Positions 19,061-29,134 of a stretch of DNA of 64,000 bases are shown here, piece after piece (position 1 is the stretch's first letter; each line of letters begins with the position of its first letter). The position numbers were made by a program, and so were the translations under genes. Source of the DNA: Limisphaerales bacterium (GTDB lineage: Bacteria > Verrucomicrobiota > Verrucomicrobiia > Limisphaerales > UBA1100). The notes beneath the pieces were generated by a model. The model saw only the letters and a program-made list of their open reading frames with translations. It did not search any database and was not told where the DNA came from. The DNA lies in NCBI GenBank assembly GCA_014382585.1, contig JACNJL010000026.1:82746-146745 (forward strand). Direction: 5' to 3'.

Positions 19061-20052
19061 AACGCGACCGCCTAGCTGATGTTAATCTTGACGAAGGCAG
19101 TTCCCTTTGGAAGGACGCCCGGCGCCGTTTGTTTCAAAACAAGATGGCAGTGTTCGGATTGTGCGTTTTTTCGTTGATCACACTGCTCAGTTTCGTGGGC
19201 CCCTCGCTGCTGCCATACGATCACGAGAGCATCGATTTGCCCTTCCAAGCGCGGCCGCCTTTATCGGAAAAGCACCCCTTCGTTTGCCCAAACCATGAAT
19301 ACGTGCATCTTTATTCCGAAGATGAAAACTGTTATGTCTGCAACACGCCGCTGGAACCGGCTGCCACCCAACCCGCCCGCCACCTGATGGGTACCGACAA
19401 GTTGGGCCGCGACCTTTGCGCCGCAGTGCTGCGAGGCGGCCGCGTGTCGCTGGCCGTTGGCTTCATGGCCACGGCAGTGTCACTGGTCATCGGTGTCATC
19501 TGGGGCGCGGTGGCCGGTTACTTTGGCGGGCGTGTGGATCAGTTTTTGATGCGCATTGTAGATGTCCTTTATGCGTTGCCCTTTCTCATTTTCGTCGTGC
19601 TGCTGATGGTTATGTTCGGGCGCAACTTCCTGCTGCTCTTTTTCGCCATTGGCTTTGTCGAATGGCTGACTATGTCGCGCATTGTTCGCGCGCAGGTAAT
19701 GGCGTTGAAAAATCAGGAGTTTGTCGAGGCCTCCGTGGCGCTTGGCTATGGTCGGGCGCGGATTATTTTCCGCCATCTGTTCCCCAACCTGCTTGGGCCG
19801 GTGATTATTTATACCACGCTAACCGTGCCAGCGGTGATGCTGCTTGAATCGGTGCTCAGCTTCCTTGGGCTAGGCGTGCAGGCGCCGGACACTTCCTGGG
19901 GCGTGCTCATCAAACAGGGCGCCGAGGGTATGGAGGATTACCCGTGGTTGCTGCTTTTCCCGGCTGCTTTTTTCTCGCTCACACTTTTTAGCCTAAACTT
20001 TATTGGCGATGGACTGCGTGATGCGTTGGATCCTAAATCATCGAAGGATTGA
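19057..20052 (+). CDS. oppC: Oligopeptide ABC transporter permease OppC-like with a metal-ribbon-like loop
   Basis: 331 residues. TM1 (about 30-50) is followed by a periplasmic loop containing FVCPNHEYVH (Cys77, His80, His84) and NCYVCNTPLEP (Cys92, Cys95), a CxxH...CxxC arrangement like the small heavy-metal-binding ribbon CPMHP...CPxCGM. Standard OppC features follow: HLMGTDKLGRD, helices, and the EAA loop EASVALGYGRARIIFRHLFPN. The ribbon is not part of the usual OppC loop. The gene overlaps oppB by 4 bases and ends one base before the oppDF start. Confidence 0.92.
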   Translation: MKRDRLADVNLDEGSSLWKDARRRLFQNKMAVFGLCVFSLITLLSFVGPSLLPYDHESIDLPFQARPPLSEKHPFVCPNHEYVHLYSEDENCYVCNTPLEPAATQPARHLMGTDKLGRDLCAAVLRGGRVSLAVGFMATAVSLVIGVIWGAVAGYFGGRVDQFLMRIVDVLYALPFLIFVVLLMVMFGRNFLLLFFAIGFVEWLTMSRIVRAQVMALKNQEFVEASVALGYGRARIIFRHLFPNLLGPVIIYTTLTVPAVMLLESVLSFLGLGVQAPDTSWGVLIKQGAEGMEDYPWLLLFPAAFFSLTLFSLNFIGDGLRDALDPKSSKD

Positions 20053-20053
20053 T

Positions 20054-21799
<1,746 letters not shown>

Positions 21800-21801
21800 T
21801 T

Positions 21802-21825
21802 TTTTGTCGGCATATGCCGACAAAA
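21802..21825. repeat. Perfect 24-base palindrome between convergent genes
   Basis: Two 12-base halves, TTTTGTCGGCAT and ATGCCGACAAAA, are exact reverse complements with no loop. It lies 3 bases after the oppDF stop and 57 bases beyond the secG stop. The T-run precedes the stem and the A-run follows it on both strands, the reverse of an intrinsic terminator, so a protein-binding site or an RNA hairpin that blocks readthrough are both possible. Confidence 0.7.
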
Positions 21826-21881
21826 GGGATGCTCTTTTCACACAAGTCTCAGCACTTTGAGCTATTGCCCAAGCGCTAGTT

Positions 21882-22385
21882 TTAGTCTTCTTTACCCTCT
21901 AACGGTGTTGGCGCGGTTTCGGGGGTGGAAGGGGCAGGCTGGTTGGTGGAAGGGGCAGGCTGGTTGGTGGAAGGGGCAGGCTGGTTGGTGGAAGGGGCAG
22001 GCTGATTGGTGGAAGGGACAGGCTGATTGGTGGAAGGGACAGGCTGATTGGTGGAAGGGACACCGCCTAATCCGTTGCCCGGTCGGGCGGGTTGTTCTGT
22101 GTTGGCTTTATTATTACCTGTTTTCGCAGTGCCGGTTGTTTCGCCGTCGCGTTTGTTCATGTAGGATAGCACGAGGCAGAGTACGAGGAACAGGATGGTG
22201 CAATATTTGGTAAGTTGGGTGAGTACGTTGCCGGCGCCGGCGCCAAAGAGGGCGTCGGTGGTGCCGCCACCAAAGGCTGTGCCGAGACCGGCTTCTTTTT
22301 TGGGCAGTTGCACGAGCACCAGCAGGATGAGAAATAGGCTGATTAAAAACAGGATGATCGTGAGGGCAAGATTTAGAATTTCCAT
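21882..22385 (-). CDS. secG: Preprotein translocase subunit SecG with repetitive tail
   Basis: 167 residues; typical SecG is 70-120. Two membrane helices (about 7-24 and 57-75) flank the conserved LVQLPKKEAGLGTAFGGG loop and LFGAGAGNVLTQLTKYC, which identify SecG of the SecYEG channel. The extra C-terminal half is a tail of heptapeptides PSTNQPV/A repeated about six times, encoded by a 21-base tandem array, ending in an acidic PLEGKED. It is the last gene of pgk-tpiA-secG, an arrangement common in bacteria, with 9-base gaps. The tail should be disordered. Confidence 0.93.
   Translation of the reverse strand: MEILNLALTIILFLISLFLILLVLVQLPKKEAGLGTAFGGGTTDALFGAGAGNVLTQLTKYCTILFLVLCLVLSYMNKRDGETTGTAKTGNNKANTEQPARPGNGLGGVPSTNQPVPSTNQPVPSTNQPAPSTNQPAPSTNQPAPSTNQPAPSTPETAPTPLEGKED
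21924..22062. repeat. 21-base tandem repeat inside secG
   Basis: About six and a half near-identical copies of a 21-base unit (plus-strand core GGTGGAAGGGGCAGGCTGGT). Downstream copies share an A/G change that gives Val instead of Ala in the heptapeptide. The unit is a multiple of three, so copy-number change keeps the frame. Confidence 0.9.
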
Positions 22386-22394
22386 TGGGTTTCC

Positions 22395-23150
22395 TTAATT
22401 GAGTGTGTTGGTAATGATTTCAATAAAACTTTTGGCTTCCAATGATGCTCCGCCGACGAGGGCGCCGTCCACATCGGGTTGGCTCATTAATTCGCGCGCG
22501 TTGTCGGGCTTCACGCTGCCACCGTACTGAATCCGCACTTCGGCGGACACGCTCGCGGGCAACTGGCCGCGGATGAACGCGTGCGCGGCTTGCGCCTGTT
22601 CGGTGGTGGCTGTTTTGCCGGTGCCGATCGCCCACACGGGCTCGTAAGCGATGATGGTGTCGCGCAATTGGTCATCCGTCAATCCGGTAAGGCTGCCGCG
22701 AATTTGTTCGCCCACCACTTCCTCAGTTTGATTGCCCTCGCGTTGGGCGAGCGTTTCGCCCACGCAAACAATCGGCTTAAGTCCGGCGGCGAGCGCGGCT
22801 TTGGCCTTGGCGTTTACGAGCGCGTCGCTTTCCTTTTGGATCGCGCGCCGTTCGGAGTGGCCGAGGATGACAAAGTGCACCAGCAACTCGCGCAGCATCC
22901 CGGCGGCAATCTCGCCGGTGAACGCGCCGAAATCCTGCTCGCTCATATTTTGTGCACCAAGGCGGATGCGAGTTTCGCGAATCCCCGCCGACACTCGCTC
23001 CAACGCGGTGAACGGCGGGCACAACACCACGTCCACTTCTGTTTGATTGGCGAGTTCGAGCTTGAGGGCCTCCACTAGTTCCGTGGCTTCGGCCACGGTT
23101 TTGTTCATCTTCCAGTTTCCGGCAACGATTAATTTTCGATCTTTGTTCAT
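22395..23150 (-). CDS. tpiA: Triosephosphate isomerase
   Basis: 251 residues, the normal size. Catalytic residues are present: Asn12 and Lys14 in GNWKMNK, His98 in ILGHSERR, and Glu170 in AYEPVWAIGTGKTAT. The phosphate-binding QYGGSVKPDN and GGASL segments follow. It interconverts dihydroxyacetone phosphate and glyceraldehyde 3-phosphate in glycolysis and gluconeogenesis in the cytoplasm. It lies 9 bases after pgk and 9 bases before secG, in one transcription unit. Confidence 0.98.
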   Translation of the reverse strand: MNKDRKLIVAGNWKMNKTVAEATELVEALKLELANQTEVDVVLCPPFTALERVSAGIRETRIRLGAQNMSEQDFGAFTGEIAAGMLRELLVHFVILGHSERRAIQKESDALVNAKAKAALAAGLKPIVCVGETLAQREGNQTEEVVGEQIRGSLTGLTDDQLRDTIIAYEPVWAIGTGKTATTEQAQAAHAFIRGQLPASVSAEVRIQYGGSVKPDNARELMSQPDVDGALVGGASLEAKSFIEIITNTLN

Positions 23151-23159
23151 TCGATTAAA

Positions 23160-24380
23160 TTATTGTTCAGAGAGCGCGGCTACGCCGGGCAATTCGTTGC
23201 CCTCAAGAAATTCAAGGCTCGCGCCGCCGCCGGTGCTCATAAAAGTGACTTGTTCGGCCAATCCGTTTTGGTTCAACGCCTTCACGCTGTCGCCCCCGCC
23301 GATGATGCTGACAGCCCCCGCGCCCGTGGCGCCCGCCACGGCGACAGCCACAGCCATCGTGCCTTTGGCAAATCGCGCGTCCTCAAAAATGCCCATCGGA
23401 CCGTTCCATAAAATTGTCTTTGCGCCAGTGATGGCCTCGGCATAGCGTGCAGCGGTGGCGGGGCCAATGTCCACGCCCTCGCGTCCATCGGGAATGTCTT
23501 CGGAGCTGTTTACCTCGGGGTCGGCCCATTTGCCGTCATTCATTTGGGAAATTAAATTATCGGTCGGCAATAAAAATTCAACGCCACGGGCGGCGGCTTT
23601 GTCCAGCGCGGCTTGGGCGATATCGACTTTATCCGGTTCCACCAGCGAATCGCCCACAGATTTGCCGAGCGCGAGTTTGAAGGTGTAGGCCATTGCGCCG
23701 CCAATCAGAATGGTGTCGGCCTTTTCAATTAAGCGATCGATGACTTTGATTTTATCGGACACCTTTGCGCCGCCGAGAATGACGACGAAAGGCTTGTCCG
23801 GCGTTTTCAGTTCTTCGCCAAGAAATTTCAACTCGCGTTCCATCAACAATCCCGCTGCGCATTGGCCGCCGCGGGCGGTGATGACTTCCGCGATGCCCGC
23901 CGTGCTGGCGTGCGCTCGATGTGCTGCACCGAAGGCATCGTTCACAAACACATCGGCATTGGCCGCAAGTTGTTCGGCGAAGTCCGGTTTATTTGCTTCC
24001 TCGCAGGCGTGGTAGCGGACATTTTCGAGCAACAGGATTTCGCCGTCCTGCAAATTGTTCACCGCCGAAGAGGCGGCTTCGCCCACACAATCGTCAACGA
24101 AGGCCACGGGTTGGCCGATCAATTCGGCAAGTTTGTTGGCCACCGGACGGAGGCTCATCGATGCCACGCGCTCGCCTTTGGGCCGGCCAAGATGCGCGGC
24201 GAGGATGATGCGCGCGCCTTTTTCGGTGAGCAATCGAAGCGTGGGCAGCGTGGCGCGGATTCGTGTGTCATCATTGATCACCATTGTGCCGCCGGTTTCC
24301 TCCATCGGCACATTATAGTCCACGCGTGTAAACACGCGTTTTCCCTTTAAATTTAAGTTATTAATCGTCAATTTCGCCAT
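23160..24380 (-). CDS. pgk: Phosphoglycerate kinase
   Basis: The ATG at 24380 gives 406 residues starting MAKLTINNLNLKGKRVF, as expected for the family; the frame extends 8 codons further without support. Diagnostic segments are RVDYNVPM, DDTRIRATLPTL, HLGRPKG near the N-domain, GGAKVSDKIKVI, and the nucleotide-binding GGGDSVKALNQ and STGGGASLEFLEG. It transfers the acyl phosphate of 1,3-bisphosphoglycerate to ADP. First gene of pgk-tpiA-secG. Confidence 0.98.
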   Translation of the reverse strand: MAKLTINNLNLKGKRVFTRVDYNVPMEETGGTMVINDDTRIRATLPTLRLLTEKGARIILAAHLGRPKGERVASMSLRPVANKLAELIGQPVAFVDDCVGEAASSAVNNLQDGEILLLENVRYHACEEANKPDFAEQLAANADVFVNDAFGAAHRAHASTAGIAEVITARGGQCAAGLLMERELKFLGEELKTPDKPFVVILGGAKVSDKIKVIDRLIEKADTILIGGAMAYTFKLALGKSVGDSLVEPDKVDIAQAALDKAAARGVEFLLPTDNLISQMNDGKWADPEVNSSEDIPDGREGVDIGPATAARYAEAITGAKTILWNGPMGIFEDARFAKGTMAVAVAVAGATGAGAVSIIGGGDSVKALNQNGLAEQVTFMSTGGGASLEFLEGNELPGVAALSEQ

Positions 24381-24482
24381 AAGCGGGCGCGGAGCATAGA
24401 CCAAGCAAGCGCCCGATAAAAGCAGAAAAACAGCGGTTTTCGCGCATTTTTAACGAACTTGAAGGTGATGCCAAAACTGGGT

Positions 24483-24499
24483 GGGAGCTTCGCCCTCCC
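24483..24499 (-). terminator. Possible terminator after rluD
   Basis: On the minus strand GGGAG pairs with CTCCC around a 7-base loop just downstream of the rluD stop, followed after five bases by a run of four T. The stem is short and the T-run weak. Confidence 0.3.
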
Positions 24500-24509
24500 G
24501 AGAGTTGCA

Positions 24510-25448
24510 CTACTCTGCGCGCAGCAAGTCCAAGGCTATTTGGAAATCGTCCGGCAAGGGCGCTTCGAGCGTGAGGCGTTTACCGCTGGCGGGATGATCA
24601 AAGCTGAGCGTGAAGGCGTGGAGCAGTTGGCGCGGGGCGGTGTAGCTGGTGGCTTGGGTGAAGGCGCGGGTGGGGCGGCCGCCGTAGACGGCATCGCCCA
24701 CCACGGGGCAGCCGAGGTGCTGTAGGTGCACGCGGATTTGGTGGGTGCGTCCGGTGTGCAGGGTGGCTTCGATCAGTGCGGATTTATTTAAGAGTTCGAG
24801 TACTCGAAAATCTGTGTGCGCATCGCGGCCATTGGGGGTGATGGCGATTTTTTTGCGATGCACCGGATGGCGTGCGAGGGGTTCTTTCACAGTGTGCTTT
24901 GGTTTGGACGGTTGGCCGCACACCAGGGCGTGATAAATTTTGGTGGTTGTGCGGTCGGCAAACTGTGCGGAGAGTGCGAGGTGCGCGTCGTCGTTCTTGG
25001 CCACCACGAGGCAGCCGCTGGTGTCTTTATCCAGCCGATGCACAATGCCCGGCCGCGCCACACCGCCAATGCCGCTGAGCTGACCGGCGCAATGGTGCAG
25101 CAGCGCGTTCACCAACGTGTTGCTTTCGTGGCCGGCGGCGGGATGCACGACGATGCCTGCGCGTTTGTTGAGCACCAGCAAATGGTCATCCTCAAAAAGA
25201 ATGTCCAACGGGATGTCTTCGGGTATCGCCTCAGAGGGGATCGCTTCGGGCCATTCAATGGTGATCGCCTCGCCCGCCCGCGGGTGGTGCGTGGCTTTGG
25301 TCGGTTGGTCGTCCACGCGCACGTTGCCGTTTTCGATGAGGCGCTGGAAGGTGCCACGCGAGGTTTCGGGGAAATGCCCCTGCAAAAACTTGTCCAGCCG
25401 CGCCTTGGGTTGCGATTCCTCGACGCGCAGTGTCTCGCGTCGGCTCAT
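24510..25448 (-). CDS. RluD-family 23S rRNA pseudouridine synthase
   Basis: The ATG at 25448 overlaps the lgt stop as ATGA and gives 312 residues; the longer frame reads into lgt. An S4 RNA-binding domain (about 12-70, RLDKFLQGHFPETSRGTFQRLIENG) is followed by the synthase domain with the catalytic Asp near 140 in HRLDKDTSGCLVVAKN. FADRTTTKIYHALV and HTGRTHQIRVHL are standard family motifs. It converts uridines of large-subunit rRNA to pseudouridine. RluC/RluD subtype and exact target positions cannot be told apart here. Confidence 0.93.
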   Translation of the reverse strand: MSRRETLRVEESQPKARLDKFLQGHFPETSRGTFQRLIENGNVRVDDQPTKATHHPRAGEAITIEWPEAIPSEAIPEDIPLDILFEDDHLLVLNKRAGIVVHPAAGHESNTLVNALLHHCAGQLSGIGGVARPGIVHRLDKDTSGCLVVAKNDDAHLALSAQFADRTTTKIYHALVCGQPSKPKHTVKEPLARHPVHRKKIAITPNGRDAHTDFRVLELLNKSALIEATLHTGRTHQIRVHLQHLGCPVVGDAVYGGRPTRAFTQATSYTAPRQLLHAFTLSFDHPASGKRLTLEAPLPDDFQIALDLLRAE

Positions 25449-26251
25449 ACCTCTTTCACGGGGCGATCTTTCAGCTTGGCCCACAAAATGCCTCCGGCGA
25501 CGAGCAAGCCGATACTGATGAGTTGGCCAGGAGGTAATTCGCCCAGAGTGTTGCCACGGGGATCGTCCCTTAAAAATTCTATTCCAAATCGAATGACTGC
25601 GTAGCCCATTAAATATGCGGCAAAGATTTGTCCGTCGAATTTGCGTTTGCGAAATAGCAACGCCAGCCCCGCGAACAGGGCGAAGTTCAAAAGCGATTCA
25701 TAAATCTGTGTGGGATGAACGTGGCCGGGGTGGGTGGGGTGACCCTCGGGGAACGTCACCGCCCACGGCAAGGCGCAGGTTTTTCCATAACAACAGCCGG
25801 TCATAAAACAGCCCAACCGCCCGAAGGCGTGGCCCAGCGCGATGCTTGGCGCGAGGGCATCGAACGTGGCCCACACGGGCATTTTTTTCACGCGCGTGAA
25901 AATGATGATGGCGATGCTCGCGCCAATGAGCGCTCCGTGGAACACCAAGCCGGAGCGTTGGAAGAGCAATTCCTTGAGCGGCTTGCCGCTGTCGCCTTCG
26001 TTGATGACGTACAGCAGCTTGGCGCCGGCGATGCCGCAAATGAAAATCCACAGCACGAGGTTGGAGAGATCCTCCGCGTTGAGGCCGATCTTCATTCCGC
26101 GCCGCCCAGCCGTCCACAGCCCCAGCATAAATCCCGAGGCCAGCAAAATGCCGTACCAATGAACCGTTAACCCGCTAATTTGAAATGCAACCGGATGCAC
26201 GCGGCACGTTAATCCGCGCGGCAGTCCGGAGCAAGCTTGGCTTGTTTGCAC
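25445..26251 (-). CDS. lgt: Prolipoprotein diacylglyceryl transferase
   Basis: 268 residues with about seven membrane helices. The Lgt signature GRLGCFMTGCCYGK is present, with the conserved HGALIGA and HPTQIYES segments. Lgt moves diacylglycerol from phosphatidylglycerol to the lipobox cysteine, which fits the several lipoproteins in this window. The start is uncertain: GTG 26251 is the longest, and GTG 26200 would start at HPVAFQISGL, closer to the usual N-terminus. Coupled to the downstream pseudouridine synthase by a 4-base overlap. Divergent from glnD. Confidence 0.95.
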   Translation of the reverse strand: MQTSQACSGLPRGLTCRVHPVAFQISGLTVHWYGILLASGFMLGLWTAGRRGMKIGLNAEDLSNLVLWIFICGIAGAKLLYVINEGDSGKPLKELLFQRSGLVFHGALIGASIAIIIFTRVKKMPVWATFDALAPSIALGHAFGRLGCFMTGCCYGKTCALPWAVTFPEGHPTHPGHVHPTQIYESLLNFALFAGLALLFRKRKFDGQIFAAYLMGYAVIRFGIEFLRDDPRGNTLGELPPGQLISIGLLVAGGILWAKLKDRPVKEV

Positions 26252-26296
26252 CTGAATAAACTGTATGCGCGGGCGGTTTTGGGGTAATCACGCCGC

Positions 26297-29062
26297 GTGT
26301 CGAATTTGATTAAAGAGGTGGAGGCGCACGCGGCGGAGCGGTTGGTGTTGGCGGAAGGTCAAACGCCGGCGGCGGAGTTGGCGCGTTACAAGCGGTTTCT
26401 CAAGGACGAGGCGGCGCGGCTCAAGAAGTTGCATCGCGGCGGGGGCCTTGGGCGTGAGGTGTGCCGCGCGCGGGCGGCAGTGATCGACGCGCTCATCCGG
26501 CATTTGCTCGATACGGCGATTGGGCTTGCGCCATTGGGAAAATTCAAAACCCCGCCGTCCATCGCCGTGGTGGCCATCGGCGGGTATGGCCGCGCGGAAC
26601 TGAATCCGCAGAGCGACATCGATATTCTTTTTCTGTGTGACGACCGTTTGTTGGCCAAGCCGAAGCCGGAGGAGTTTTTGCAGAGTGTCACGGACACGGT
26701 GCTGTACACGTTGTGGGATGTGGGCTTGAAGATTGGTCATTCGGTGCGGCGCGTGCGCGATTGCGTGGAGGAGGCGAACAAGGATATGCAAAGCAAAACG
26801 GCGCTGATCGAATCGCGCCGTGTGGCCGGCGATGCATCGCTGTTTGAAAAAATGGAGCGCACGGTGCACGCCAAATGCGTGAAGCCGCACGTGGAACATT
26901 ACATCGCCGCGCGGCTGGAGGATCAAGCGGCGCGGCGTGCCAAGCATGGCAACGCGGTGACGATGCAGGAGCCGAATATCAAAAATGGCTGCGGCAGTCT
27001 GCGCGATTATCAAAATCTGCATTGGATGATGCACTTCCGCGAGGGGTTCCGGATGATGGAAGATTTGGAGGCGCGCAAGGTGGTGACCAAAGCCGAGGCG
27101 GAACGGCTGGAGGCGGCGTATTCTTTTTTGCTGCGCGCGCGCAATGAGCTGCATTATCAGATGGATCGTCCCGTGGAGGTGCTCACCAAAGCCGTTCAGC
27201 CGAAGGTGGCGTGGCAGTTGGGCTACACGAACCGCTCGCCCGCCAAGCGCTTGGAGGCATTTATGGGGGATTATTACAAGCATGCGCGCCACATTGATCT
27301 CACCGTGCGGGCCATCGAACAACGTCTCGCGCTGGTGCCGCGTCCGGCGTGGCAACAGGCGTTCGGGCGTTGGGTGAGTGGCCGCAAGGAACAGGTGATC
27401 GATGGGTTTACGATTGAGGATGGCGCGATCAATACGAAAAACCGCCGCGTGTTTCGCGATCAACCGCGCAAACTGATGCGCGTTTTTTTGCTGATGCAAC
27501 GCCATAGCTTGCGGTTGCATCCGGATCTCGCGCAGATTATTCGCCAACAAGTGTGGCTGGTGGATCGCGCCTTTCGCGAGGACCCGCACGTGCACGAGAC
27601 CTTTCTGGAAATCCTCAATCACCCCGGCGCGGTCGGCCGCATTCTGCGTCGGATGCACGAGCTGGATTTGTTGGGCAAATTCCTGCCGGAGTTTGGCCGA
27701 CTGACGTGCCTGGTGCAGCACGAGTTTTATCATCAATACACCGTGGACGAGCACACCCTCGTGTGCCTCGAAAAACTCGATGGCTTGTGGGAGGAAACGT
27801 GGCCGGACTACCGCCGCTACCACGAAGTGTTTGAGGAAATTGATCGGCCTTCCACGCTGTACCTCGCGCTGTTGCTGCACGACTCGGGCAAGGGCATCGA
27901 GAGCGATCGCCACGAACGCGAAGGCGCGCGTGTGGCCGAGCACGTGGCCGATCGCCTCGGCCTCGATGAAGCCGCTGCCGATAGTTTGCAGCTCATCATT
28001 CGGCATCATCTCACCATGGTGCAAGTGGCGCAGCGGCGCGATTTGGAAGACCCGCAGGTCATCAGGCAATTCGCCGAGGAAATGGAGACGGAAGAAAATC
28101 TGAACCTGCTGATGCTGCACACGCTGGCCGATTCGCTGGGCACGAGCGATGATTTGTGGAATGGGTTCAAGGATACTTCGCAGTGGAGTTTGTTTTGGAA
28201 AACACGCGCGCTCTTCCGCGAAGGCCCTGTTGCGGTGCGTGCGGAAGAAGAGGAACGCGCCGAAATTGAGGCTGAAGTCACCAAATTGATTGGCAACAAA
28301 GTGCCGCGCGAGGAAATCACCGCGCACTTTGAGCAATTGCCAATGCGTTACTTTCGCGCCTTGCCGGCTGATGAAATCGCCGAGGACATCGGGTTGGTCA
28401 ACGAATTCATCCGACTGCAAATTGCCTTTGACGATCGAATGCTCGAGCCCGCCGTGGAATGGCAGCGCGACCGCGACCGTGGCTATGCCGTTGCCAGCAT
28501 TTGCACGTGGGATCGCTCCGGGCTATTCAGCCGCATCACCGGCGTACTCGCACAATGCGGCTTAAATATTTTAAGCGCGCAGATTTTTACGCGCGGCGAT
28601 TCGATGGTGCTCGATCACTTTCATCTTACTGACGCCCGCACCGGCCAGTTGCCCACCGGCGAACAACGCGCGCAATTTACCGAGCACCTCAAACCCGCCC
28701 TCGCCGCGCACGAGGACCCCGATCTCGATCTCGCGGCCCTTCCCGATTCCGGCATCGAATACACCTCGCTCACCGGCGAACGCATTCCCACCGAAATCCA
28801 TTTTGACAACCGTTCCAGCGCACGCTTCACCGTGCTCGATCTCGAAGCCGAGGACCACGTGGGCCTCCTCTATGCCGTTACGCATACGCTAAACGCCCTC
28901 GGCCTCACCATCGAGCTTGCCCGCATTAACACCGAAAAAGGCGGTGCCAACGATAGCTTTTATCTCACTGACATCGATGGCGAAAAAGTAGAAGAAGAAA
29001 GCCGCCAACAATTCATCGCCACAATGCTCCGCCACGTCATCGCCGCGCTGCACGAGGCGTAA
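26297..29062 (+). CDS. glnD: Bifunctional uridylyltransferase/uridylyl-removing enzyme (PII sensor)
   Basis: 921 residues, normal for GlnD. The nucleotidyltransferase domain has GGYGRAELNP and the metal Asp pair Asp107/Asp109 in SDIDILF. An HD domain near 500-620 has LLLHDSGKG (about 527-535) and RHH. Two ACT domains follow at about 730-800 and 843-915 (VASICTWDRSGLFSRITGVL and the LDLEAEDHVGLLYAV region). It uridylylates PII when glutamine is low and removes UMP when it is high. Starts at GTG 26297, 45 bases from the divergent lgt. No glnB or glnA is in the window. Confidence 0.96.
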   Translation: MSNLIKEVEAHAAERLVLAEGQTPAAELARYKRFLKDEAARLKKLHRGGGLGREVCRARAAVIDALIRHLLDTAIGLAPLGKFKTPPSIAVVAIGGYGRAELNPQSDIDILFLCDDRLLAKPKPEEFLQSVTDTVLYTLWDVGLKIGHSVRRVRDCVEEANKDMQSKTALIESRRVAGDASLFEKMERTVHAKCVKPHVEHYIAARLEDQAARRAKHGNAVTMQEPNIKNGCGSLRDYQNLHWMMHFREGFRMMEDLEARKVVTKAEAERLEAAYSFLLRARNELHYQMDRPVEVLTKAVQPKVAWQLGYTNRSPAKRLEAFMGDYYKHARHIDLTVRAIEQRLALVPRPAWQQAFGRWVSGRKEQVIDGFTIEDGAINTKNRRVFRDQPRKLMRVFLLMQRHSLRLHPDLAQIIRQQVWLVDRAFREDPHVHETFLEILNHPGAVGRILRRMHELDLLGKFLPEFGRLTCLVQHEFYHQYTVDEHTLVCLEKLDGLWEETWPDYRRYHEVFEEIDRPSTLYLALLLHDSGKGIESDRHEREGARVAEHVADRLGLDEAAADSLQLIIRHHLTMVQVAQRRDLEDPQVIRQFAEEMETEENLNLLMLHTLADSLGTSDDLWNGFKDTSQWSLFWKTRALFREGPVAVRAEEEERAEIEAEVTKLIGNKVPREEITAHFEQLPMRYFRALPADEIAEDIGLVNEFIRLQIAFDDRMLEPAVEWQRDRDRGYAVASICTWDRSGLFSRITGVLAQCGLNILSAQIFTRGDSMVLDHFHLTDARTGQLPTGEQRAQFTEHLKPALAAHEDPDLDLAALPDSGIEYTSLTGERIPTEIHFDNRSSARFTVLDLEAEDHVGLLYAVTHTLNALGLTIELARINTEKGGANDSFYLTDIDGEKVEEESRQQFIATMLRHVIAALHEA

Positions 29063-29134
29063 AAATACATGTTGACAACAACCGTTTGAATGTCAGATTT
29101 GAACAGTTCTGACTAACTATGAAAAAAGTTTAAA

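Noticed and set aside
21802..21825. Bidirectional intrinsic terminator
   Set aside because: The T-run precedes and the A-run follows the stem on both strands, the wrong order for termination.
21924..22062. CRISPR-like array
   Set aside because: Units are contiguous 21-base tandem repeats with no spacers, in frame within secG.
26288..28420. 710-codon open frame antisense to glnD
   Set aside because: It mirrors the high-GC codon pattern of glnD, has His/Arg/Leu-rich low-complexity composition and matches no family; glnD itself has all expected motifs.
29072..29100. Promoter with a perfect TTGACA before the 29135 gene
   Set aside because: No acceptable -10 hexamer at 16-18 bases (AGATTT at 17), so the match may be chance in AT-rich DNA.
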